Shown here: positions 1 to 10,850 of the stretch, piece by piece
Numbering within the stretch: position 1 is the first letter of the stretch
How the letters are laid out: the number at the start of each line of letters is the position of its first letter
Assembly (NCBI GenBank): GCA_024509875.1
Contig: JAMPIV010019840.1
Coordinates: forward strand, 372,001-436,000
Source: Oreohelix idahoensis
Taxonomy: Eukaryota; Mollusca; Gastropoda; Stylommatophora; Oreohelicidae
Reading direction: 5' to 3'
Length of the DNA: 64,000 bases
Made by a program: the position numbers and the translations under genes
The notes under the pieces: model-generated
Databases searched by the model: none
What the model was told of the DNA's origin: nothing
What the model saw: the letters and a program-made list of their open reading frames with translations, nothing else

Positions 1-183
1 TTGTTGAATGAAAGTCAATATTCACAACATTTTAAAAAATTATACAAGAACAAATAGATGTTTAAATCCTCTGAAAAAAATGAGATATATTTGTGTAGTA
101 TGCAGATTAGATTAATATGTACAAATTTAAAGCTTGTACCTTTTATACTTTTTGAAATATGATGTTGTGAATATTGACTTTCT
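1..183 (-). repeat. Repeat X fragment (end of a fold-back element)
   Basis: This stretch is a diverged reverse complement of 7366-7520 and runs in the same sense as 10340-10480. Bases 1-28 and 165-183 are inverted copies of the same short motif. Repeat X forms the terminal inverted repeats of the fold-back element at 7195-10655, so this is a partial copy next to a LINE fragment. It has no coding potential. Confidence 0.7.
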
Positions 184-655
184 CCTTCTTTTAGTCTAAC
201 AACCATAATGCGCTCCGAGACAAAGTTCCATCCCTTGATACTATCTTTTTGATTTTGGGCCACAATGCAACCCACGCCCCCTTTAGCTCTTTCAGACATG
301 GGTACACCACTGTAGAGCAGCGTGTTGCCATCGAGATCCATGACTCCTTGTCCTTTTTTCTTTGTTTCCGTTATAGCCAGGATTTCTAGTTTTGCTTTCC
401 TCATCTCTTCCACCAGCTCCTCTTCCTTCCCATTTATACTTCTTGTGTTCCAAGTTCCATAAGTCGTAGTCCGTTCCAGTTCGTCGCCTTTAGAATCAGT
501 CCAGTTTTCTCTCTTGTGTTGCTAGTAATCGTGATTTAAAGCAAACAGGTGATTGGCCTGTTGTGCCTTTGCATGGTGGAGGGGCTGCCTCCATGCAGGC
601 CGCCCTCCTCCTTTTTCATCCAGGCTTGGGACCGGCATTGGCGGAGTTATAAAAT
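184..655 (-). pseudogene. LINE family A, 5' fragment (endonuclease start)
   Basis: Minus-strand reading gives the start of an APE-type LINE endonuclease. Recognisable pieces are 'LAITETKKKGQG', 'LLYSGVP', 'RAKGGVGCIV' and 'SERIMVVRLKEG'. Proteins of this kind are often annotated as craniofacial development protein 2-like (RTE-type LINE). The region at about 540-650 is the GC-richer 5' leader, also present at 25560-25690. The fragment stops where repeat X begins, so most of the endonuclease and all of the RT are missing. It cannot be active. Confidence 0.8.
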
Positions 656-1385
656 AACACAATCATGCAATTTGTCCTCTTCTTGTCCCTCCCAACCAAA
701 ATCTCTCAGGTGACCTCTTGGTTTCTGACTGTGCTACCCGAACAGAATGTGAGTAAAGGACAGCTACAGTACAGGTGCCAGCACAACAAGCCAGGGCCCT
801 GAGAAGAGATGCACTTGAGGACTTTCTGAACACACAATTATCTTTTGATGTAATACCGGAACCACTTACAAAACTTGGTCTAACATTAATATGTAATGTT
901 TCTTTGTTTCTAAAAATCAAATTTTAAGCAGTAAACATTGTTTCAATCAAGAAAATAACCATCAATTTGAATTGTACAACTCAAATTACATAAATATGGA
1001 AGTTTTCAGCTCTATAGCTGCAATATTCATGATTTTATGACAACATTTGGAATTTTGTGAGATTTTTCTTCCAAACTGCAAATTTAGCCTTTGATCAATT
1101 TTCACATAATGCAGTTTTATAGTATTCAGTATTTCATGTGGCTCAAAAAAATCAAGCATCAAGGATATAATGCTCTCTTTAAGCTCAATAAATCTTATAG
1201 CTTTCCTTTGTGTAGTTTTTGATTTATGAGTGCATGAAAATGCATATTTGCACTTTGTGAGCACAACAATGAGACTTGAAATTGTATTTTTTGTCAATTT
1301 TGATGGACGATAATTCATTTAATTGATTTGTTGTACTTCCCATGTTTCTTTTCTGCAATAAGGACTTGTGTGACTTTGTACAAAA
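655..1385 (-). repeat. Repeat Y, inverted copy 1
   Basis: The reverse complement aligns with 6323-6955 over its whole length. The other copy lacks about 115 bp, corresponding here to roughly 1085-1200. A 110-codon minus-strand reading frame (986-1318) exists but matches nothing I recognise, and its counterpart in the other copy is shortened by the deletion. Repeat Y lies next to repeat X in both places, which suggests one composite element. Confidence 0.75.
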
Positions 1386-1632
1386 AGCATTATTGACTTT
1401 GTTGAATCTACCAGGAGTAAAACTCCCACTGATGTACCTCTGGGAGTTATCTGGGTGTGCAAGTTGTCATATCGCTACACGGATTAGGTACCATTGATGG
1501 CAGAACAATCACATCATTATCAGGAAATTGTGCTCATTAGTTTGTAATTACACTTTGCTAACAAATTTTTAACTAAACATATAGGACACATTTTTCATTA
1601 TTTATCTTTGCTCATTATTTTTATTGTTACAG
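1386..1632 (+). other. Probable intron end with 3' splice site before the zinc-finger exon
   Basis: No coding signal is seen here. The last bases form a good acceptor: a T-rich tract followed by 'ttattgttacag' ending at 1632. The in-frame ATG at 1608 lies inside this tract, so it is probably not the true start of the zinc-finger protein. An upstream coding exon should exist but is not recognisable in this window. Confidence 0.55.
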
Positions 1633-4475
1633 GTGTTTATTCTTGTCACCTGTGCAACACTCATTTCTTCAAACTTGATGTCCTTGGTAAGCATATGAAA
1701 GCAGTACACAGCGATGGAGGCTGGGAGTTTGATAATAAATGCAGTGATCTTCAGAATGTTTTACCACCGGACAGTGGAAATAACATGAATGAAGCAGCGA
1801 GTAAGATTGGAGATGCCACTTTTAATGATGTTGATAATGAAGCATCAGTAAACCTCATCAACAATCAGGAAAGGACTTCTACAGAGTTTGACAACCTACA
1901 CAGTAGTGAATCAGGTTTTAAGAATCAAGTCTGTAACATAAATTGCAGTATTCCATTTTCTGCCAGTGAGTTAAATGTTCAGCTTTGTGTGAGTGACAGA
2001 GCTGTTGCTACTTGCAGTGATTTAATCATTCAGTCTCACATGAAACTAAAGGAAAGTATGTCCTACAAGTGTGATATGTGTGGTGTATTTTTTACTGTAA
2101 AAGATTGCATACAACATAACAGAATATATATACAAGAGAAGCCTTACAAGTGTGAAGTTTGTGATGCAGAATTTAATAAAAGTTGTAGCCTAAAATTACA
2201 TGAAAGTATACATACAGGATATAAACCTTACAAGTGTGATGATTGTGGTTCAGCATTTACTCGGAAAGATGAGCTACAAACGCATAAAACAATACATAGA
2301 GGAAAGAAGCCTTACAAGTGTGATATTTGCGGTGCAGCATTTACTGTGAGTAGTAGCCTACAAAGTCATAAAAGAATACATACAGGAGAGAAGCCTTACA
2401 AGTGTGATATTTGCGGTGCAGCATTTACTGTGAGTAGTAGCCTACAAAGTCATAAAAGAATACATACAGGAGAGAAGCCTTACAAGTGTGATATTTGTGG
2501 TGCAGCATTTACTGTGAGCAGTCATCTACAAAGTCATAAAAGAATACATACAGGAAATAAACCTTACAAGTGTGATGATTGTGGTGCATCATTTACTGTG
2601 AGCAGTCATCTCCAAATCCATAAAAGAATACATACAGGGGAGAAGCCTTACAAGTGTGATGATTGTGGTTCAGCATTTACTCGGAAAGATGAGCTACAAA
2701 CACATAAAAGAATACATACAGGAGAGAAGCCTTACAAGTGTGATATTTGTGGTGCAGCATTTACTGTGAGCAGTAGCCTACAAAGTCATAAAAGAATACA
2801 TACAGGAGAGAAGCCTTACAAGTGTGATATTTGTGGTGCAGCATTTACTGCGAGCAGTCATCTACAAAGTCATAAAAGAATACATACAGGAAATAAACCT
2901 TACAAGTGTGATGATTGTGGTGCATCATTTACTCAGAGTGGTAGTCTACAAAACCATAAAAGAATACATACAGGTGAGAAGCCTTACAAGTGTGATGTTT
3001 GTGGTGCAGCATTTACTGAGCGTAGTAGTCTACAAAAACATAGAAGAATACATACAGGAGAGAAGCCTTACAAGTGTGATGTTTGTGGTGCAGCATTTAG
3101 TGTGACCAGTAGTCTACAAAAGCATAAAAGAATACATACAGGAAATAAACCTTACAAGTGTGATTATTGTGGTGCAGCATTTACTGAGAGGGGTAGTCTA
3201 CAAAATCATAAAAGAATACATACAGGAAATAAACCTTACAAGTGTGATGATTGTGGTGCAGCATTTACTGAGAATGGTAGTCTACAAAAGCATAAAAGAA
3301 TACATACAGGAGAGAAGCCTTACAAGTGTGATTATTGTTGTTCAGCATTTACTCGGAAAGATGAGCTACAAATGCATATAAGAATACATACAGGAGAGAA
3401 GCCTTACAAATGTGATGTTTGCGGTGCAGCATTTAATGTGAGCTTTAGTCTACAAATTCATAAAAGAATACATACAGGAGAGAAGCCTTACAAGTGTGAT
3501 GTTTGTGGTGCAGCATTTAATGTGAGCTTTAGTCTACAAAGTCATAAAAGAAAACATACAGGAGAGAAGCCTTACAAGTGTGATGTTTGTGGTGCAGCAT
3601 TTAATTTTAGCTGTAGTCTACAAAGTCATAAAAGAATACATACAGGAGAGAAGCCTTACAAGTGTGATGATTGTGGTGCAGCATTTACTGAGAGTGGTAG
3701 ACTACAAAAGCATAAAAGAATACATACAGGAGAGAAGCCTTACAAGTGTTATATTTGTGGAGCAGCATTTACTTGTAAAAGTAATCTCCAAAGGCATAAA
3801 AGAATACATACAGGAAATAAACCTTACAAGTGTGATGATTGTGGTGCAGCATTTACTCAGAAAAATGACATACAGCGTCACATAAGTAAACATACAGGAA
3901 ATAAACCTTACAAGTGTGATGTCTGTGGAGCAGAATTTACTGAGAGTTTTGGTCTACAAAGGCATAAAAGAATACGTACAGGAAATAAACCTCACAAGTG
4001 GAATGATTGTGGTGCAGCATTTACTGTGAGCAGTCATCTACAAAGTCATAAAAGAATACATACAGGAAATAAACCTTACAAGTGTGATGTTTGTGGTGCA
4101 GCATTTACTGTGAGCAGTCATCTACAAAGGCATAAAAGAATACATACAGGAAATAAACCTTACAAGTGTGATGATTGTGGTGCAGCATTTACTCGGAAAG
4201 ATCACCTAAAAAGTCACGTAGGAAAACATACAGGAAATAAACCTTACAAGTGTGATGATTGTGGTGCAGCATTTACTCGGAAAGATCACCTACAAAGTCA
4301 TAAAAGAGTACATACAGGAAATAAACCTTACAAGTGTGATGATTGTGGTGCAGCATTTACTCAGAGTACTGGAACAGACAGACACCTTCACATACCTAGG
4401 ATGCATAGTAACACTAGATGGCAGAGCAAGCAGAGACAACAACAGAATGAACAAAGCAAGAACAGCCTTTTTTAG
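1633..4475 (+). CDS. Poly-C2H2 zinc-finger protein, terminal exon (about 28 fingers)
   Basis: A large exon of a C2H2 zinc-finger protein, presumably a nuclear DNA-binding factor. A divergent finger opens it ('CHLCNTHF...HMKAVH'), followed by about 110 residues of acidic, Ser/Asn-rich linker. From about 2063 there are some 28 tandem fingers in an 84-bp (28-aa) period joined by TGEKPY or TGNKPY linkers. Most keep C-x2-C-x12-H-x3-H. The first array finger has lost its final His, and two adjacent fingers near 3930-4070 are broken (second His to Arg, then first Cys to Trp). Helix positions are low in diversity (VSSS, VSSH, RKDE and RKDH recur), pointing to recent intragenic duplication. The last finger is cut at about 4361, and the final 37 or so residues are translated from a LINE fragment in a foreign frame. 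The start is taken at the splice acceptor. It could be a functional lineage-specific gene or a recent pseudogene. Confidence 0.85.
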
Positions 4476-4574
4476 TCTAAACAACATCTGGAAGTCCTCT
4501 CAGTACATCACAAGCACAAAATTAAGATTATATCAGAGCTGTGTGCTTTCTGTGCTTCTCTATGGTGCGGAATA
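4361..4574 (+). pseudogene. LINE family A internal fragment fused to the zinc-finger exon
   Basis: The true LINE frame reads 'TDTFTYLGCIVTLDG', 'NRMNKARTAFFSLNN' and 'LYQSCVLSVLLYGAE', the region after the RT domain of family A (compare 13840-14060 minus). Both ends are truncated. The zinc-finger frame enters it at about 4361 and stops at 4475, so the LINE supplies the protein's C-terminus in a different frame. Confidence 0.8.
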
Positions 4575-4794
4575 ATACAGTGTTCAGTTTGGGACTGTGT
4601 ACAGTTTATCCATACCCAGTATTGTTAATATCCTTGCGTAACAAAGATGACATATTACATTTTTTTTGGTGCAGTTTTTCAGACTCTTATATCTTCCGTT
4701 GTAATTATAGCACAATGTTCATTTTTATACAGCAACTTGGAGCAACATTCCAACTATGACTAAAAGCCACTTTAAAACTGGAGTTTCAAACAAT
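4575..4794. other. No recognisable feature
   Basis: AT-rich sequence with no convincing gene. A short motif at 4580-4597 ('gttcagtttgggactg') recurs near 12820, suggesting another shared dispersed repeat. Confidence 0.4.
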
Positions 4795-5060
4795 GACAAT
4801 ATTGACTAAGGTTTTCCCTCTTTTAACTTTAGCATCATAATGTGCTCCAAGACAAAGCTCCATCCCTTGATGTTATTATTTTCAGTTTCTAGCCACAATA
4901 CAGCCTACACCCCCATTAGCTCTTTCGGTTTTCTGGACTCCACTGTAGAGCAGCGTGTCGCCATGATATTCCATGTTCCATAAGTCTTAATCCGTAGTCT
5001 GTACCAGTTCACCACCTTTATGATTAATCTGGATTTTTCTCTTGTATAATGGGTACTTTT
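4795..5060 (-). pseudogene. LINE family A endonuclease fragment, strongly decayed
   Basis: Minus-strand similarity to 200-500 and 25260-25500 is clear at the nucleotide level: the 'aagctccatcccttgatg', 'agccacaatac' and 'cactgtagagcagcgtg' blocks occur in the same order. The reading frame is destroyed. It is older than the other family A copies. Confidence 0.7.
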
Positions 5061-5099
5061 AACCTGGTTTCTTAACATATGGATTCTAATCATGGGCAA

Positions 5100-5395
5100 T
5101 GGCTACAACTCAGAAAAGCCAGCTCAAACCCTCAGAAATAAGATATGTGAAGGTGGTACGCAACGATACGGCAAGGCCTCAAAACCCAGCCACTGCAGAT
5201 CCAAGTAGAACAGCTTCAATTACGATGGTTTAGCCACGTCTGCATAACAGGAGATGATCAGCTACCATGGTAAGAATAGGAAACAAAGAGCCAGGGATCT
5301 TGACCTTCAGGATGACCTTGACTTTGTTAGGACAATATTAGACATTCTCTGAAGGACCAAGGACTAGACTGGAACTAGGCCAGTAAGATAGTATG
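5100..5395 (+). pseudogene. LINE ORF2 C-terminal fragment
   Basis: Plus-strand translation around 5195-5250 reads roughly 'LQLRWFSHVC', matching the conserved 'LRWFGHV' segment after the RT domain of many LINE ORF2 proteins. The flanking sequence is degenerate. The family cannot be assigned. Confidence 0.4.
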
Positions 5396-5501
5396 GCGCT
5401 GTCTTGTCCAAAGCTCTACACCTCACAACAAGAGAAAGGACTAAGTAAGCTTTCAACATTAAATTTGCAGCGAAGATTTAATTACCCCATATCGAATGTC
5501 G

Positions 5502-5840
5502 CAAAGTCAGGTACCCAATTACAGCTGGGTATTGCAGCGTCTCGATACTGTGAATCAAATCGGCATTGCTGTGAGAGCCAGGCTGTAACCTCCTGTCAAT
5601 ATGACATTATCCTACATTAAGTTACCAAATAAAACTGCTCTTGTTTACTAATTCATCACCGTTAAGTTCTCTAAGGGACTGTCATGGGATGATGATGATG
5701 TCAGTGTAATACAGATATCGAGCAAATGTTGTAATGGTGATGATGATATCAGTGTAATACAATTATCAAGCATATATTGTGTTGATGAAGATGATTATGG
5801 TCAATGTGTGTGTGGGCAAATGATAAAGTAAGAGGGGTTG
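5502..5840 (+). repeat. Direct repeat R1, copy 1
   Basis: About 340 bp is repeated with high identity at 12183-12530, starting at 'gcaaagtcaggtaccc' and including tga-rich microsatellite blocks and 'caatgtgtgtgtgggc'. The copies lie 6.7 kb apart in the same orientation and bracket repeat Y, the fold-back element and the minisatellite. Confidence 0.8.
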
Positions 5841-6322
5841 TGTTAAAGTTTGTTTACTTTAACACCATCAGCCGGCCACACAGGCCGTCACTTCTGCTAC
5901 TGTGTAAATGTCTGTGGTGGTGTGTGTATGTGTCAGATCACTGGATGACAAAGTTAGTATAGTCGCTGATAAATACGATCAGCCTTGGTCGGGCTTACAG
6001 GTGGTCGACAGGTGTGTAAATATGTATATATCTATATATGTGAATGTCATGAGTTCTTTGAATATGTATAGGTACCACAAACTGATTTGTCATTTTGTTT
6101 TTACAGTGTCTTTCTTTATGGATCTCTTTAAGCCATGAAATTTCCTTTTTAAATTTTAAAAATCGGACATCAAACAACCGAGTTACAGCATTTCAAAATT
6201 GTGGGGAATTACACAATTTGTCAAACATCTTCACACTGAACAAATTGCCTGACTTTGCACAATCATAACTACAGTCAACAAACACTTACCAAGTAAATAA
6301 TGTTTTTTGTTTTTTTTTTCAA
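5841..6322. other. No recognisable feature
   Basis: Only short open frames and a small ta/tata-rich patch near 6020-6045. No gene or repeat was recognised. Confidence 0.4.
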
Positions 6323-6955
6323 ATTGATGGTTATACAAGTCCTTATTGCATAAAAGAAACATGGGAAGTACAACAAATCAATTAAATGAATTATGGTCCA
6401 TCAAAATTAACAAAAGATACAGTTTCAAGTCTCATTGTTGTGCTCGCAAAGTGCAAATATGCATTTTCATGCACTCATAAATCAAAAACTACACACAGGA
6501 AAAGGCTAAATTTGCAGTTCGGAAGAAAAATCTCACGAAATTCCAAATGTTGTCATAAAACCATGAATATTGCAGCTATAGAGCTGAAAGCTTCCATATT
6601 TATGTAATTTGAGTTGTACAACTCAAATTGATGGTTATTTTCTTGATTGAAACAACCTTTACTGCTTAAAATTTGATTTTTAGAAACAAAGAAACATTAC
6701 ATATTAGTCTGTGTCCAACTCTCTGTCACTTGAGGGCAGCTGCATCAAAAGATAATTGTGTGTTCAGAAAGTCCTCAAGTGAATCTCCTCTCAGGGCACT
6801 GGCTTGTTGTACTGACATCTGGCACCTGTACTGTAGCTGTCTTTTACTCACATTCTGTTCAGGTAGCACAGAGAAACCAAGATGTCACCTGAGAGAAATT
6901 TTTTGGCAGGGACGGGAATAGGAAAAATTGCATGATTGTGTTATTTTATTAATAC
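6323..6955 (+). repeat. Repeat Y, copy 2 (opposite orientation to copy 1)
   Basis: Reverse-complement partner of 655-1385, lacking about 115 bp of that copy at about 6500. Both ends align ('acatgggaagtacaacaaat' at the left, 'gattgtgttattttatt' at the right). Possible frames at 6386-6607 and 6673-6921 parallel those of copy 1 but are broken and unrecognised. Confidence 0.75.
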
Positions 6956-7194
6956 AAAAAATGTCGGCCAAATTATTTTTTCTTTCCCTTTGTTAATCAT
7001 TAAGCATTTATTGCAGCGTTAATTTTTACTGCGTTTACCATTTAAATCATTATATTAATTATACAGTAGATTGTAAGTCTTTCTTTTATATGGATTATGT
7101 CTTTTATGTTTGTAATTTTAAAATAAACTCAAAACCTGTAGAGGCTTCTAGGAAAGCTTCAACTACATAGTAGACTAATCATTTTTAACATCAG

Positions 7195-7820
7195 AGAATC
7201 TTAAATATAATCTTACAACTTTCTCTGACAAACAGCATATAGTCTGAAATATACTGACCACACAAAGAAAACTATAGGGCTACATCTTGAATAATTACCG
7301 ATATATTTGAGACCAAAAATTGCAAATCTGCAAAACACATTACCGAAAAATATAGTTTGTTGAATGAAAGTCAATATTCACAACTTCATATTTCAAAAAG
7401 TATAAAAGGTACAAGCTTTAAATTTGTACATATTAATCTGCATACTACACAAATATATCTCATTTTCTTTCCGAGGATTTAAGCATCTATTTATTCTTGT
7501 ATAATGTTTTAAAAATGTGTCCAGAGGCCAATTTGTCGCAGGGGAAGAAAAAAATGTGAAAATGAAGATTTTTTTTTTTTAAGATACTAACCATATTTCA
7601 TTAAAAAAAATTTATAGGCAATAATTAACAACATCTAAACAATAATTAGCAACATCTAAACAATAATTAACAACATCTAAACAATAATTAACAACATCTA
7701 AACAATAATTAGCAACATCTAAACAATAATTAACAACATCTAAACAATAATTAGCAACATCTAAATGCTATATTTTTTTTAAACAACTGGTTATTAGCAT
7801 TTAAAAAGACATTTTTCAGC
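7195..7820 (+). repeat. Left terminal inverted repeat (repeat X)
   Basis: Pairs with 10140-10655 in reverse complement. Matching landmarks include 'ggccaatttgtcgcaggg' (7528) against its complement near 10315, and 'aacaactggttattagca' (7782) against its complement near 10180. The 21-bp array lies inside it. Confidence 0.7.
7619..7765 (+). repeat. 21-bp tandem repeat, 7 units
   Basis: Seven consecutive units of 'caataattaacaacatctaa' plus one base, alternating between 'ttaac' and 'ttagc' at one position. The right inverted repeat carries only about two matching units (10217-10255), so the array expanded in this arm alone. Confidence 0.85.
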
Positions 7821-7972
7821 TGGAGAAGAATGGTCATGGTGCACTCTTTCCCTGCAAGAGGGCAATGACGCCCCAAAACCTAAATACTTCAGAAGTCCAA
7901 AATACATTTCTTTGATAATTCCTGATAGTTTAATGTAGTTTAATGTCCTTTTCATTCAATATTAATTATCTT

Positions 7973-8753
7973 AGGTACCACAAAGTGCCCACTTCGAGCT
8001 GTTGAAAACGGGCGAAAGTGTAGAAAATTGAGGGAAATTTGTCAAGTTTAACTCGTCATTGTCCCTTTGCTATTAAGCGGATTGTAATAAAATGTATATC
8101 ACAATACTCGTTATCTTCTTCTCTTTTGAAATGTATTAATTCCCGAATAATAAAAGTTATTGAAGGTAATAAAAACGAACAGCAACGTTAAGCGCATGGC
8201 CAACTCTCAGCGTTTTTGCCTCACCCCGCTTCATTCAAACGGTTTTCGCTTGACCAGCAGACGTCTGATGTGCATACGGTTTTTACCATTAGGATGGGCA
8301 GATGCATAGCTTTAATTTCCTTTTTAATTGCAAGCTGTAGAAAACAAACTGGAAAACGTCGATTTCTCGAAGTGAAGTTGAAATTTTACAAGATTTGACA
8401 TTTTAAATGGTGTTATAATTGTTTGCAATGTATGAGATGATTTGGGAGCCATTTTCCTTTATTCGTGTGAAATTTTAAAGTATTCTGTTATTTGCTGGTG
8501 GAGCGAGTTGACTTTGAGTAAGTTCTGTGTCCCTCAAGTTAGGCCTAGAATTTTTAGCAAAAGATAGAGAGCGAGGCTGTTCCATTGGCCGTGATAACTC
8601 CCGATGTCCATCAAGATCGGGACGCCACTTATATTGGCTCATGTGCAAACATCATCACATCTTCTGATTTAAGATTGACTATACGTAAGTATATCACTTA
8701 TTAACAATGTTTTGAGCTTCAAATATAAAATTTACAATAGTTTTAATATTATT
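7973..8753 (+). repeat. 0.78-kb direct repeat, copy 1
   Basis: Begins 'aggtaccacaaag' and aligns with the copy starting at 8754 along its length. It carries two inverted CCAAT-type motifs (8583 and 8634) and a consensus splice-donor-like 'tacgtaagtat' near 8682. No protein is recognised. A short open frame at 8216-8398 is not preserved in copy 2. Confidence 0.75.
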
Positions 8754-9556
8754 AGGTACCCCAAACCGCCCGCTTTTTTGGTTGACAACGCACGAAAGTT
8801 GAGAAAACTGAGGAAAATTCGTCAAGTTTAAGTCGTCACTGTCCCTTTGCTATTAAGCGGATTGTAATAAAATTTATATCACGATACTCATTATCCTCTT
8901 CTCTTTTGAAATGTATTAATTACCGAATAATAAAAGTTATTGAAGTATTTTTTTACTAATAAAAACTAACAGCAACGTTACGCGTAGTTTGCCCGGGCGC
9001 GCGGCCAACTCTCGGCGTGTTTGCCTCACCCCGCTTCATTCAAACGGGTTTCGCTTGACCAGCAAACGTCTGATTTGCATACTATTTTCACCATTATGAT
9101 GGGAAGATGCATATCTTTAATTTGGTATATTGCAAGCTGTAGAAAACAACGTGGAAGACGTCGATTTCTCAAAGTGAAGTTGAAATTTTACAAGATGTGA
9201 CATTTTAAATGTTGTTATAATTGTTTGCAATATATGAGAAGATTTGGGAGCCATTTTCCTTTATTCGTGTGAAATTTTAAAGACTTCTGGTATTTGCTGG
9301 TGAAGCTAATTGACTTTGAGTAAGTTCTGTATCGCTCAAGTTAGGCCTAGAATTTTAGCGAAAAATAGACAGCGAGGCTGTTCCATTGGCCGTGATCACT
9401 CCCGATGTCATCAAGATCGAGACGCCACTTTTATTGGCTCATGTGCAAACATCATCACATCTTCTGATTTGAGGTTGACTATACGTAAGTATATCACTTA
9501 TTAACAATGTTTTGAACTTTGAATTTAAAATTTACAATAGTTTTTATATTATTTAG
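8754..9556 (+). repeat. 0.80-kb direct repeat, copy 2
   Basis: Immediate tandem partner of 7973-8753. It has a GC-rich insertion around 8983-9005 ('gcccgggcgcgcgg') and an extra T-rich block, and it keeps the CCAAT-like motifs and the 'tacgtaagtat' donor-like site near 9482. Confidence 0.75.
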
Positions 9557-10139
9557 CAATTTAACACGATCGCACAGTTTCTGTGTAACAACGTGGATTG
9601 AATTGTTATTACCGCTTCAGACATTCGCACATCAATCTAATTTTTTCAAGAGCTTGACAAGCTAAGAAAGTTACCAATTTGAATAAAAAATGCATGTTTT
9701 GATTAATTGGTAATTAAATGAAGGTTTCTTTTGCAACATAATAGGGTTAATTAGGATCTCAAACGCGAATGATATCGCAAAACCAAACGTCAATGGTCGA
9801 CGTATTGAGACAAGGCTAGGAAACCGGAAAAATACCATAACTTAGTAGCTGACGGTGTACTGAAATGTCCGGACTAGCAGGCACTAGTTGATAGTCTTAA
9901 CTCGAACATAAATATGTTAGTACCGGGTATAAACAGCTTTCATGAAATGCACTTTAAATAGTTCAGACTCACGTATTCATGTTAATTAATAAACATTTTA
10001 ATTTAAGCAGGCTGTACACTTTTCAAGTTTTAAGGTTCGTCGTGATTTTCAATGCACTACATGTATGATATAATAATGGTACGTGTAATGCTCTATACAT
10101 GTAAAGAAAACTCACTTCTGGAATTTTACTGTTGCATAT
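9557..10139. other. Interior of the fold-back element, nothing recognised
   Basis: AT-rich sequence between the second direct repeat and the right inverted repeat. No gene-like frame. Confidence 0.4.
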
Positions 10140-10655
10140 GACTCATACTACGATGGTATAAAAAACATTTTTTAATGCTAGTAACCAGTTGTTTTATCAC
10201 AAAATAGCGTTTAGATATTGTTAATTATTGTTTACATGTTGTTAATTATTGCCTACAAATGATTTTTAATTGAAATATGGACAGTATTTAAAAAAAAAAA
10301 AATTCTTAATTTTTCCCCCTGCGACAAATTGGCCTCTGGACATATTTTAAAAAATTATACAAGAACAAACAGATGTTCAAATCCTCTGAAAAAAATTGGG
10401 TTGTATTTGTGTAGTATGCAGATTAATATGTACAAATTTAAAGCTTGTACCTTTTATATTTTTTGAAATATGATGTGAAAATTGATGTTCATGCAAAATA
10501 CTACATATTTTGGTAATGATTTGCAATATTTGGTCTAAAATATATTGATAATTATTCATGATATAGCCCTATAATTTTCTTTATGTGATCAGTGTATTGC
10601 AGACTGTATGCTGTTTATCAGAGAAGGTTCTAAGATTATATTTAAGAAAACGGGA
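10140..10655 (-). repeat. Right terminal inverted repeat (repeat X)
   Basis: Reverse complement of 7195-7820 with substitutions and indels. It contains the oligo-A tract and the 'cgacaaattggcctctgg' block (10322). The 21-bp repeats are reduced to about two. Confidence 0.7.
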
Positions 10656-10850
10656 GCACTCTGAAGTTGGTGTGATGTAACTTTTTTAACTTTGCGAAAG
10701 TACATATCTTTTTAAAATGCCGTAACATTTTTATTTTTTGTCCGATTTAAAAAAATTAAGTACCCAATTTCATGGTTTTCCAAGAGCTTCCACACTGCAT
10801 TGTTTTCTCTGGTGTTTCTGTGCAAACAAAAATCACTTTGTGGTACCTAG

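Larger units (their letters stand above)
7195..10655. mobile_element. Fold-back type element with long terminal inverted repeats
   Basis: A 3.4-kb unit bounded by long imperfect inverted repeats (7195-7820 and 10140-10655). The interior has no recognisable transposase. It holds a 21-bp tandem array and two roughly 0.8-kb direct repeats. By structure this is a non-autonomous fold-back element. No target duplication could be assigned because the outer ends are diverged. Confidence 0.6.

Noticed and set aside
1608..1632. ATG at 1608 as the zinc-finger start codon
   Set aside because: It lies in a T-rich tract ending in a good splice acceptor, so it is more likely intronic.
2824..3885. Open frames overlapping the zinc-finger array in other frames (2824-3105, 3160-3381, 3580-3885, minus 3702-3893)
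   Set aside because: They are frame shadows of the 84-bp repeat: a stop-free alternative frame repeats automatically in every unit.
8216..8398. Small coding gene in the fold-back element
   Set aside because: The frame is not conserved in the 0.8-kb duplicate copy and has no known motif.
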